From assembly GCA_015904075.1 (NCBI GenBank), contig JABMDH010000088.1, positions 1,848-7,244 on the forward strand: a stretch of 5,397 nt of DNA. The letters run 5' to 3'. Position 1 is the stretch's first letter. Every line of letters begins with the position of its first letter. This document shows, piece by piece, positions 1 through 5,397 of this stretch. The notes under the pieces are model-generated. The model saw only the letters and a program-made list of their open reading frames with translations, was not told the origin of the DNA and did not search any database. A program made the translations under genes and the position numbers. Source of the DNA: Nitrospira sp. (lineage in GTDB: Bacteria; Nitrospirota; Nitrospiria; Nitrospirales; Nitrospiraceae).

Positions 1-194
1 AGTTCGGCCTTTGAAAGTTTGCGCTCCTTGACTTCGCCGAAGGAGAGCTGAACGGCCTCATAGCCATCACGCTCTTTTGTCTTCACAGTGACAACGCGGC
101 AAGGCCCCGCCTCGATTACCGTCACCGGCGTCAAACGATTTTGATCGAAGACCTGCGTCATTCCAAGTTTTTTCCCAAGCAATCCGTTTGTCAT
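1..194 (-). CDS. rplC: 50S ribosomal protein L3, N-terminal part (cut by window edge)
   Basis: L3 is a large-subunit ribosomal protein that binds 23S rRNA near its 3' domain and helps start 50S assembly. Only the first 64 codons are present; the gene continues past base 1. The translation begins [16 protein letters not shown] and continues with [12 protein letters not shown] and YEAVQLSFG, the characteristic bacterial L3 N-terminal block (G-x-K-x-GMTQ-F, then the V-x-x-GPC segment). The ATG at 194-192 is preceded by GGTGAG at 203-198, a short-spaced ribosome binding site. It lies 43 bases after the rpsJ stop with no visible terminator, which is the universal S10-operon order, so it is probably co-transcribed with tuf and rpsJ. 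Identification is firm; only the C-terminal part is unseen. Confidence 0.96.
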   Translation of the reverse strand, partial: MTNGLLGKKLGMTQVFDQNRLTPVTVIEAGPCRVVTVKTKERDGYEAVQLSFGEVKERKLSKAE

Positions 195-237
195 TCACTC
201 ACCACGAGGCTGAAGTTGAGCTTAGCCGCGTCCTTCC

Positions 238-549
238 TCACAACTTGATTTCCACATCCACGCCGGCAGCCAAATTCAACTTCATCAGCGAATCCATCGT
301 TTCCGGCGTCGGCTCCATAATGTCCAGCAAGCGCTTGTGTGTGCGCATCTCAAACTGTTCGCGCGACTTCTTATCGACGTGCGTCGACCGCTGAACGGTG
401 ATCTTCTCGATTTTGGTCGGAAGCGGAATCGGGCCAACTACTTTAGCCCCGCTACGCCGAACAGTTTCGACGATTTCCATCACCGACTGGTCCAGCACGC
501 GGTAATCGAACCCGCGCAGTCTGATTCTGATTCGCTGATCGACCTTCAC
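238..549 (-). CDS. rpsJ: 30S ribosomal protein S10 (NusE)
   Basis: S10 is a small-subunit head protein that also serves as NusE, binding NusB and NusG in antitermination and transcription-translation coupling. The 103-residue product has the same length as E. coli S10. It carries the family blocks [18 protein letters not shown] (residues 5-22), [14 protein letters not shown] (39-52), the loop-tip segment [15 protein letters not shown], and the C-terminal [13 protein letters not shown]. The start is GTG at 549-547: the only in-frame codons between it and an upstream TAA are non-start codons, and a G-rich GGGGG ribosome-binding stretch lies about 6 bases upstream. It follows tuf by 96 bases and precedes rplC by 43, the standard str/S10 junction. 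There is nothing abnormal in the protein itself. Confidence 0.97.
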   Translation of the reverse strand: MKVDQRIRIRLRGFDYRVLDQSVMEIVETVRRSGAKVVGPIPLPTKIEKITVQRSTHVDKKSREQFEMRTHKRLLDIMEPTPETMDSLMKLNLAAGVDVEIKL

Positions 550-605
550 TCGGAACCCCCGTTATTCATCGTCCGTTACTCGAACCCGCTTGGTTTCGAC
601 GCCAA

Positions 606-621
606 CCATGCTGATGCATGG
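606..621 (-). other. Small hairpin in the tuf-rpsJ spacer
   Basis: A perfect 6-base inverted repeat, CCATGC and GCATGG, is separated by a 4-base loop and lies 25 bases after the tuf stop. No U-run follows on the minus strand, so it does not look like an intrinsic terminator. It could be an mRNA stability or processing element that helps set EF-Tu to ribosomal-protein ratios, but that is inference. A stem this short could also arise by chance. Confidence 0.3.
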
Positions 622-645
622 CAATTGACGAATACCAACGTCTTC

Positions 646-1851
646 TTACGCCAGAATTTCCGTGACGACGCCGGAACCCACGGTCTTGCCGCCCTCGCGC
701 ACCGCAAACCGCAGCCCCTGATCCATCGCGATCGGGCTGATCAATTCGCCCGTCACACTCACGTTGTCCCCCGGCATCACCATTTCCACCCCCGGATTGA
801 GCGACACGATGCCCGTCACATCCGTGGTCCGGAAGTAGAACTGCGGCCGATACCCGTTGAAGAACGGCGTGTGCCGCCCCCCTTCTTCCTTCGCCAACAC
901 ATAGATTTCCGCTTTGAACTTCGTATGCGGCGTGACGGTCTTGGGCTTCGCCAGCACCATGCCCCGCTCGACGTCTTCCTTCTTCGTCCCCCGCAAGAGC
1001 ACGCCAACGTTGTCGCCCGCCTGCCCTTCATCCAGCACTTTGCGGAACATCTCGACGCCGGTCACGATGGTGGTCTGCGTCGGCCGCAGGCCCACGATCT
1101 CGATCTCATCGCCGACCTTAACGATGCCCCGCTCGCAGCGCCCGGTCACAACGGTGCCGCGCCCGCTGATGGTGAACACATCTTCGATCGGCATCAGGAA
1201 CGGCTTCTCGATGGGCCGCTGGGGCGTCGGGATATAGCTATCCACGGCATCGAGCAGCTTCAGAATGCTCGGCACGCCCAATTCGCCCTGATCGCCTTCC
1301 ATCGCTTTCAACGCGCTGCCATGCACGATCGGGGTCTTGTCGCCGGGGAATCCGTACTTGGTCAACAGCTCCCGCACTTCGAGCTCGACGAGCTCCAGCA
1401 ATTCTTTGTCATCGACCTTGTCGGCTTTGTTCAAAAACACCACGATGTACGGCACGCCCACCTGCCGGGCCAACAGAATATGTTCCCGGGTCTGCGGCAT
1501 AGGCCCGTCAGCGGCGCTGACGACCAAAATCGCCCCGTCCATCTGCGCGGCCCCGGTGATCATGTTCTTGACATAGTCGGCGTGGCCGGGACAATCCACG
1601 TGAGCATAGTGCCGCTTGTCGGTCTCGTACTCGACGTGACTGATGGCAATGGTCATGATCTTCGTGGCGTCGCGGCGCCCCTGGCTCTCGCTCGCCTTGG
1701 CCACTTCGTCGTAGGGGATGAACTTCGCCATGCCCCGATCCGCACAAATCTTGGTCAACGACGCCGTCAACGTGGTCTTCCCATGGTCCACGTGCCCGAT
1801 CGTCCCAATGTTTACGTGCGGCTTCTTCCGCTCATATTTCGCCTTCGCCAT
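646..1851 (-). CDS. tuf: Translation elongation factor Tu (EF-Tu)
   Basis: EF-Tu is the cytoplasmic GTPase that carries aminoacyl-tRNA to the ribosomal A site. The 401-residue protein is full length (E. coli 394). GTPase motifs are intact: G1 GHVDHGKT (19-26), G2 threonine T67, G3 DCPGH (86-90, with catalytic His90), G4 NKAD (141-144), G5 GSALKA (178-183). Beta-barrel domains 2 and 3 follow, with [13 protein letters not shown] (230-242) and a conserved end, [15 protein letters not shown]. The oddity is switch I: the usual E-K-x-R-G-I-T-I reads [10 protein letters not shown], and the region is about five residues longer than in E. coli. From memory, similar forms occur in Nitrospira and Planctomycetes relatives, so it is probably lineage-typical and not a defect. 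The ATG at 1851 has an excellent ribosome binding site. No promoter is obvious just upstream, so transcription probably enters from the tRNA promoter near 2550. Confidence 0.98.
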   Translation of the reverse strand: MAKAKYERKKPHVNIGTIGHVDHGKTTLTASLTKICADRGMAKFIPYDEVAKASESQGRRDATKIMTIAISHVEYETDKRHYAHVDCPGHADYVKNMITGAAQMDGAILVVSAADGPMPQTREHILLARQVGVPYIVVFLNKADKVDDKELLELVELEVRELLTKYGFPGDKTPIVHGSALKAMEGDQGELGVPSILKLLDAVDSYIPTPQRPIEKPFLMPIEDVFTISGRGTVVTGRCERGIVKVGDEIEIVGLRPTQTTIVTGVEMFRKVLDEGQAGDNVGVLLRGTKKEDVERGMVLAKPKTVTPHTKFKAEIYVLAKEEGGRHTPFFNGYRPQFYFRTTDVTGIVSLNPGVEMVMPGDNVSVTGELISPIAMDQGLRFAVREGGKTVGSGVVTEILA

Positions 1852-1858
1852 ACCGAAA

Positions 1859-1866
1859 TCCTCCCT
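1859..1866 (-). promoter_or_regulatory. Strong Shine-Dalgarno of tuf
   Basis: AGGGAGGA on the minus strand is followed by 7 bases and then the tuf ATG at 1851-1849. It is the strongest ribosome binding site in the window. It fixes the tuf start and fits a very highly expressed protein. Confidence 0.85.
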
Positions 1867-1892
1867 ACTACCTACATCTCAATCAGCGGCAA

Positions 1893-2036
1893 TTACTCAC
1901 CGCGATACTTTGCAATAATAGTCTCAGAAATTTGCCGAGGAACCTGGTCGTATCGATCGAATTCCATGCTGTACGTTGCGCGGCCTTGCGTGCGCGAGCG
2001 AAGATCAGTTGCATACCCAAACATCTCACTGAGCAC
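1893..2036 (-). pseudogene. fusA: 3'-terminal remnant of elongation factor G gene (EF-G domain V tail)
   Basis: The minus strand between tRNA-Gly and tuf encodes the extreme C-terminus of [16 protein letters not shown], then [14 protein letters not shown], ending IIAKYRGE and a TAA at 1895-1893. It matches the E. coli EF-G end ([14 protein letters not shown]...KGRASYTMEF...EARGK) almost residue for residue, so identity is clear. Only about 46 of roughly 700 codons remain. Homology stops at about 2033; an in-frame TGA lies at 2042-2040, and tRNA-Gly ends at 2054. GAGGTG-TG-CTC may be a decayed E-V-P-L codon run with one base lost, which would place a frameshift at the break. The surviving frame is intact. 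It could be read as a 47-residue peptide from GTG at 2036, with GAGGA at 2049-2045 as a possible ribosome binding site. I call it a pseudogene fragment because GTPase domains I-IV are absent. It marks an ancestral fusA-tuf junction. Confidence 0.9.
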
Positions 2037-2053
2037 ACCTCACGTCCTCGGTA

Positions 2054-2128
2054 TGGAGCGGGCGATGGGATTTGAACCCACGACAGCCAGCTTGGAAGGC
2101 TGGAACTCTACCACTGAGCTACGCCCGC
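2054..2128 (-). tRNA. tRNA-Gly (anticodon TCC)
   Basis: A complete 75-base cloverleaf: acceptor GCGGGCG pairs with CGCCCGC, D-arm GCTCAGTGGTAGAGT, anticodon stem CCAGC/GCTGG enclosing loop CTTCCAA (anticodon TCC at 2096-2094), T-loop TTCAAAT, discriminator T, and encoded CCA at 2056-2054. It reads GGA and GGG codons (possibly other Gly codons by wobble). It lies 146 bases after tRNA-Tyr and directly before the fusA remnant and tuf. A tRNA-Tyr, tRNA-Gly, tuf order recalls the E. coli tufB operon, suggesting one transcript from which the tRNAs are cut. Confidence 0.97.
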
Positions 2129-2274
2129 CTCTTTTTTTTCACGCTGAATGCCCACCGCTGAATCGAACAGATGCTCCACACTCAGGACTCAACCGCCATA
2201 CCGCTCCGCGCCTGATCAACCCACCACGCTCTCCCCGCACAACGTTATCGAGCAGGCGATATACACCGGCTCAA
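2129..2274 (-). other. Spacer between tRNA-Tyr and tRNA-Gly, no gene seen
   Basis: This is 146 bases, long for a spacer within a tRNA operon. I find no complete tRNA fold, no ribosome binding site with a convincing reading frame, and no terminator. A run of eight A residues on the minus strand lies just before tRNA-Gly. It may be processed leader or trailer RNA, or the scar of a lost gene. Confidence 0.4.
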
Positions 2275-2360
2275 TGGTGGGCAGGCAAGGATTCGAACCT
2301 TGGAAGACATAAGCCAGCAGATTTACAGTCTGCCCCCTTTGGCCACTTGGGTACCTGCCC
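2275..2360 (-). tRNA. tRNA-Tyr (anticodon GTA)
   Basis: An 86-base class II tRNA with a long variable arm, as bacterial tRNA-Tyr requires. Acceptor GGGCAGG pairs with CCTGCCC. The anticodon stem GCAGA/TCTGC encloses CTGTAAA (anticodon GTA at 2326-2324). The T-arm is CAAGG-TTCGAAT-CCTTG, the discriminator is A, and CCA is encoded at 2277-2275. It is the first gene after the promoter at 2567-2539, with a leader of roughly 170 bases, and is probably co-transcribed with tRNA-Gly and tuf. Confidence 0.97.
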
Positions 2361-2481
2361 GCACACTTCACCGTACGTTGCAATCCGAACAAGTTCGACG
2401 CAGATTCAAAAAACGTTCGTTACTTCGCCGCATCAGTGCGCAATAAATAAGAACACACCTCTCCGCGCACAGCTTTCTCTT

Positions 2482-2500
2482 TTCAATCAAGACGATTGAA
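2482..2500 (-). other. Hairpin in the tRNA-tuf operon leader
   Basis: A perfect 7-base inverted repeat, TTCAATC and GATTGAA, with a 5-base loop, lies about 30-50 bases downstream of the predicted transcription start and about 120 bases before tRNA-Tyr. On the minus strand it is followed by an A/G-rich run and not by U residues, so it is not a terminator in the transcribed direction. It may be a 5' stabilising or processing stem. Confidence 0.35.
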
Positions 2501-2538
2501 TCGCTGCTGTACCGGACAGGCCGATTAGGAAATACCGG

Positions 2539-2567
2539 ATTCTATTGATGAAGTTCTGCCATGTCAA
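2539..2567 (-). promoter_or_regulatory. Sigma-70-type promoter of the tRNA-Tyr/tRNA-Gly/tuf operon
   Basis: The minus strand has a perfect -35 TTGACA (2567-2562), a 17-base spacer and a -10 TAGAAT (2544-2539), one mismatch from consensus. Transcription should start near 2532. The discriminator begins CCGG, and GC-rich discriminators are typical of stringently controlled tRNA and translation promoters. An A-rich tract at 2604-2591, overlapping the stop codon of the gene upstream, could act as an UP-like element although it sits somewhat far out. No comparable promoter is visible between tRNA-Gly and tuf, so this is the best candidate for driving both tRNAs, tuf and the S10 genes. Confidence 0.8.
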
Positions 2568-2601
2568 GAGGGGAAGCATGTCTTAGTCTGATTTTTTCTT
2601 T

Positions 2602-3513
2602 TTACTTGCTAATGGATCTGCAGGGTGCCGGTTGAGTACTCCCCTGTGAGACTCCAGCAATTTGCTGAGCAAATAAAATTAATTTATCATTAAAACCAAG
2701 CACTTGACTCATAATGACTGCCGCCTCTCCCCAGGTAATCTGTGATGACTTGGCAAGAAACCGCTTATGGGTGATACGGCGTTCGTCAATACCATCAGGG
2801 ACATAGTAGCCACGAAGCTCTCCCTTCTGAAAAGCCGTTTGAAGCCGCCTGGTCCATCGTTCCATCAGACGCTGCTGCCGAAACATCGATTCCATCCCAG
2901 GGTGTTGCACGTCGAGTTGATTCCAAATAGCCCACCCCACGAAGACAGCCCATGTTTCATTGAGGGCTTCCCAGGATTCTGATTCCGTAAGATAGCGCGG
3001 TTCTGTCTCCTCCGGTCGCTGCGCAACCGGCGCGATCATCACAGTTCCATACCGACACGCCTGCTGCATTCGCGCAAAATCCATCAATGCGCTCGACACA
3101 GAACCGTCGTCCCCCTGCTCGCCGGTGGAAAACGCGAGATAGTCCATGTAGGCATGGAACAGTTCATGATACAGAACCTCCAACTCCTTGTGCGTCATCT
3201 TGGTGAGCGGCTTAAGCACTCGTCCGGCAGCATTAAAAGACAAGGACCGATTGAGAACCAGGCGATGCTCGCCGGGATGGTACTCCGCCGCATAGGTCCG
3301 AAGATCGTCGAATTCAAACCGGATGAAATCCGGCGGGATCATTCTCAAAAACGTTGTCGGCAAATGTAGCTGCTCTGCGTCCACCAACAGCCGCTCCCAC
3401 TGCCGGCTTGACGCAGCAGACCCGGCAGGTTCGGACGAAAAGGCCGGAAGGACAGACGCCATGCTCCACCAGCAACACAACGCAAGAACCACTCTCGTCC
3501 ATAGAGAAGTCAT
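2602..3513 (-). CDS. Predicted exported HExxH zinc metallopeptidase, family not recognised
   Basis: The 303-residue product starts with a Sec-type signal peptide: Arg7, a hydrophobic core at residues 8-24, and possible cleavage around residues 24-28 (LPAFSS). The mature protein should therefore be periplasmic or secreted. The key motif is YHELFHAYMD (115-124): His116 and His120 would bind zinc and Glu117 would be the catalytic base. ESWEALNETWAVF (179-191) offers Glu186 (or Glu182) as a third ligand, giving a gluzincin-like site. A further stretch (W260-F282) resembles a C-terminal helix. The ATG at 3513 has an in-frame TAG a few codons upstream and the best signal peptide, but only a weak ribosome binding site. 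The gene lies alone between the helicase and the tRNA promoter. Substrate and role are unknown. Similarity to peptidases is motif-level, so activity is inferred. Confidence 0.8.
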   Translation of the reverse strand: MTSLWTRVVLALCCWWSMASVLPAFSSEPAGSAASSRQWERLLVDAEQLHLPTTFLRMIPPDFIRFEFDDLRTYAAEYHPGEHRLVLNRSLSFNAAGRVLKPLTKMTHKELEVLYHELFHAYMDYLAFSTGEQGDDGSVSSALMDFARMQQACRYGTVMIAPVAQRPEETEPRYLTESESWEALNETWAVFVGWAIWNQLDVQHPGMESMFRQQRLMERWTRRLQTAFQKGELRGYYVPDGIDERRITHKRFLAKSSQITWGEAAVIMSQVLGFNDKLILFAQQIAGVSQGSTQPAPCRSISK

Positions 3514-3534
3514 CGCATCACAGTACTAGTAGAA

Positions 3535-3569
3535 CTGTTTCTGGTTTCGAGTTCCTGGTTTCAAGTGTC
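3535..3569. repeat. Degenerate 7-base tandem repeat, five units
   Basis: On the plus strand five consecutive heptamers read CTGTTTC, TGGTTTC, GAGTTCC, TGGTTTC, AAGTGTC. Two are identical and the others share the GTTTC/GTTCC core. It starts just upstream of the metallopeptidase gene and is non-coding. It resembles short intergenic GTTTC-type repeats that I recall from Nitrospira-like genomes, but I cannot check copy number here. Confidence 0.5.
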
Positions 3570-3607
3570 CGGAGCATCTTTCCTCGCGACAGGAGGCCTG
3601 AAACCAG
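3555..3607. repeat. 9-base inverted repeat flanking a 35-base loop
   Basis: CTGGTTTCA at 3555-3563 is repeated inverted as TGAAACCAG at 3599-3607. The left arm overlaps the fourth heptamer unit and runs into the fifth. The loop contains a smaller TCCT/AGGA pairing. It could fold in the transcript after the helicase gene, but there is no U-run, so a terminator call is not justified. Confidence 0.45.
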
Positions 3608-3643
3608 AGACTCCTCACTTCATTCCCCGGAACAGCAGATCGG

Positions 3644-3661
3644 CTGTGCCTCGGCGCACAG
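3644..3661 (-). other. Short hairpin after the helicase gene
   Basis: CTGTGC and GCACAG form a 6-base stem with a 6-base loop, about 40 bases after the helicase stop. It may slow or end transcription, but the T-tract of an intrinsic terminator is absent. Together with the larger inverted repeat it is the only structure seen in the 189-base helicase-metallopeptidase spacer. Confidence 0.3.
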
Positions 3662-3702
3662 AGACAGACAATTGCAGCAGCAGCGCCCATGAATCATGCA
3701 GG

Positions 3703-5397
3703 TTAGTAATCTTGATACCGGGGAGTGCCCCAATCTTCTCTACCACCCTCTTCAACCAAGGCGATCGTATCGAGAAGATCTGAGGACGCATGATCAAGAA
3801 ATCGGGAGGGCTTTGAGAGCAACATGCCGCTCGCCTTGTCGTATACATTAATGGGATAGGTCATAAACAAGTGCCGTTTGGCCCGAGTCACCGCTACATA
3901 GAAGAGCCGCCGTTCTTCTTCCAGCTCGTCATCCGTGAGAAAAGAATAGGCGGAAGGAAACCGGCCGTCCACCACCCAGATCACGAAGACACATTGCCAC
4001 TCCAGCCCTTTGGCTGAATGGATCGTGGACAGCACGAGCCGCTCATCGTCCCGGTCAGGCGCCTCGACACCCACCGCACTGCCGTCCGGCGGCTCCAACG
4101 CCAGGTCGGCGAGAAAGTCGTCAATGCCGTGATAGCCCTCGGCAATCGTATGCAGATGATCCAAATCTCTGATCCGTTTAGGATAGTCGTCGTACTGCTC
4201 CTTGAGGATCGGAAGATAGTATTCGTAGATGTGATTCACCTGCTCCGCCGGATGCCGATCGTCCGACCCGGTGAGACTCTCCAAGGTATTCGCCAGATTC
4301 TTGAGCCCCTGCCCCGATCGGCCGCTGACTCCACGCAACACATCGGAGGGCCGTTCGGCCTTCATGATGGCCGCGAGCAGATCCTGGGCTTTCTTCGGCC
4401 CGACTCCTTCGACCAACATGAGTACGCGATGCCAGCTGACCGTATCCAACGGATTAGCGACCACCCGCACATGCGCAAGCAGATCCTTGACGTGCGCCGT
4501 TTCAATAAACTTCACCCCGCCGCGCTTGATGAAGGGCAGCCCCTTGCGCGACAGTTCGATTTCGAGATCGAACGAATGGAAGCTCGACCGAAACAGCACG
4601 GCCACCTCACTTAACGGCACACCCTCTTCGCGCAACTCGAGAATCTTCTGTGCAATAAACCGCGACTGCGCATTTTCTCCGGCGGCTTCCACGAGGGCCG
4701 GCAACGGCCCGTCGATCTTCCTCGTAAAGAGGCGCTTCGTATATTTCTCCGCCGCCTCATCGATGATGCAGTTCGCCAAATCCAAGATCGGCTGCGTACT
4801 ACGGTAATTTTCTTCCAGCTTGTAGATCGTCGTGCCGGGGAAAAGGACGGGAAACTCCATGATATTTTTGAATGTGGCGCCACGAAATGCATAGATCGAC
4901 TGGGAGTCGTCGCCGACCACCGTCACATTGTTATGCGTCGTCGCCAACCGGCGGATCACCTCGGCCTGCAACCGATTCGTATCCTGATACTCATCCACAA
5001 GGATGTAGCGATACTGGCTGGAAATCGCCATGCGGGCCGCCTCATCCATCAAGAGCAGCTGCCGGAGCATGACCAGCAAGTCGTCGTAATCGAGCAGTTG
5101 TTTCTGCCGCTTCGCCGATTGGTAGGCCTTGTGCAACCGGGCCAAATCCTCCGCATGATCGGCAAAATGGCTGAATTCTTCGAGCACAATCTCATCGAGG
5201 CTGCGGAGCGTATTCTCACTCTTGCTGATCATCTCCATGATCGTCCCCTTGCGGGGAAACCGCTTATCTTTTTCGTTGAGGCCGAGTTGGGAACGAACCA
5301 GCGCGATCAAGTCTTCGGCATCGCCACGATCCAAGATCGTAAACCCCGGCTCGACTCCAATAGACCGGCCATAGCGCCGCAGCAACAGATTCTCCAC
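3703..5397 (-). CDS. UvrD/PcrA/Rep-family ATP-dependent DNA helicase, C-terminal part (cut by window edge)
   Basis: A superfamily 1A 3'-5' DNA helicase of the repair and replication-restart group. 564 codons are visible. Motifs by visible residue: II (Walker B) DEYQDTN (135-141), III VGDDSQSIYAFRG (161-173), IV KLEENYRS (193-200), V STIHSAKGLEW (457-467), VI EEERRLFYVAVTRAK (493-507). GVGPKKA (331-337) lies in the 2B region. The Q motif and Walker A (motif I), which should lie roughly a hundred residues further N-terminal, are absent. The reading frame is open to base 5397, and the GTG there is an internal codon, so the gene continues outside the window. Expected full length is near 690-720 residues, normal for the family. 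The C-terminus after motif VI is short (about 57 residues, ending RYQDY). UvrD, PcrA and Rep cannot be separated from this part alone. Confidence 0.95.
   Translation of the reverse strand: MENLLLRRYGRSIGVEPGFTILDRGDAEDLIALVRSQLGLNEKDKRFPRKGTIMEMISKSENTLRSLDEIVLEEFSHFADHAEDLARLHKAYQSAKRQKQLLDYDDLLVMLRQLLLMDEAARMAISSQYRYILVDEYQDTNRLQAEVIRRLATTHNNVTVVGDDSQSIYAFRGATFKNIMEFPVLFPGTTIYKLEENYRSTQPILDLANCIIDEAAEKYTKRLFTRKIDGPLPALVEAAGENAQSRFIAQKILELREEGVPLSEVAVLFRSSFHSFDLEIELSRKGLPFIKRGGVKFIETAHVKDLLAHVRVVANPLDTVSWHRVLMLVEGVGPKKAQDLLAAIMKAERPSDVLRGVSGRSGQGLKNLANTLESLTGSDDRHPAEQVNHIYEYYLPILKEQYDDYPKRIRDLDHLHTIAEGYHGIDDFLADLALEPPDGSAVGVEAPDRDDERLVLSTIHSAKGLEWQCVFVIWVVDGRFPSAYSFLTDDELEEERRLFYVAVTRAKRHLFMTYPINVYDKASGMLLSKPSRFLDHASSDLLDTIALVEEGGREDWGTPRYQDY

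Noticed and set aside
2129..2274. Possible tRNA-Thr remnant: GCCGGTGTA just after tRNA-Tyr on the minus strand
   Set aside because: Nine bases match a typical tRNA-Thr 5' end, and tRNA-Thr is common in tuf-linked clusters, but no anticodon arm, T-loop or matching acceptor 3' strand follows. Chance is adequate.
2386..2397. CGAACAAGTTCG near-palindrome as a LexA-type operator
   Set aside because: The spacing is shorter than the known CGAAC-N4-GTTCG box, and it lies inside the tRNA leader and not over a promoter.
337..2499. A 720-codon open frame on the plus strand, antisense to rpsJ, tuf and both tRNAs
   Set aside because: It runs opposite to unmistakable EF-Tu and S10 genes and straight through two tRNAs. 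Its protein is rich in His, Arg, Pro and Leu, as expected for the complement of a strongly biased gene. It is a codon-bias shadow.
2568..2601. Intrinsic terminator after the metallopeptidase gene
   Set aside because: An A-rich tract is present on the minus strand but no stem precedes a U-run. Read-through into the tRNA operon cannot be excluded.
3615..3848. A 77-codon minus-strand frame overlapping the helicase 3' end in another frame
   Set aside because: About 60% of it overlaps helicase codons, it starts inside that gene without a good ribosome binding site, and it has no recognised motif. A real small gene is possible but unsupported.
4018..4614. A 198-codon plus-strand frame opposite the helicase gene
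   Set aside because: It lies wholly antisense to conserved helicase sequence, with no recognisable domain or ribosome binding site.
5395..5397. GTG at the window edge as the true start of the helicase
   Set aside because: The helicase Walker A and Q motifs would be missing, while all later motifs are intact. The gene almost certainly continues beyond the window.

Overview
The window looks like a chromosomal segment from a moderately GC-rich, Gram-negative-type bacterium. My best guess is Nitrospirota, Nitrospira-like. This rests on recalled similarity of the EF-Tu sequence (N-terminus [16 protein letters not shown] and an unusual switch I region) and is an inference, not a database result. 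Every gene I can support reads on the minus strand, so transcription runs from high to low coordinates.

Layout in transcription order: (1) 5397-3703, the C-terminal 564 codons of a UvrD/PcrA/Rep-type DNA helicase, whose N-terminus lies outside the window. (2) 3702-3514, a 189-base spacer with a degenerate 7-base-period repeat, an inverted copy of one unit and a small hairpin. (3) 3513-2602, a predicted exported zinc metallopeptidase (HELFH motif) of no family I recognise. (4) 2567-2539, a near-consensus sigma-70 promoter (TTGACA, 17 bases, TAGAAT). (5) 2360-2275, tRNA-Tyr(GTA), and 2128-2054, tRNA-Gly(TCC), both with encoded CCA. (6) 2036-1893, the last 46 or so codons of fusA (EF-G) with no body. 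(7) 1851-646, tuf (EF-Tu). (8) 549-238, rpsJ (S10). (9) 194-1, the first 64 codons of rplC (L3).

Items 4-9 form a translation-machinery operon: one promoter probably drives two tRNAs, EF-Tu and the start of the S10 ribosomal-protein operon. The upstream half resembles the classical tufB locus (tRNA-Tyr, tRNA-Gly, tuf). The downstream half is the tufA/str-S10 junction (fusA, tuf, rpsJ, rplC). The fusA 3' fragment between tRNA-Gly and tuf is direct evidence that a normal fusA-tuf-rpsJ arrangement once existed here and was rearranged. This fossil junction is the most interesting feature of the window. I see no defence system, mobile element, CRISPR array or rRNA.
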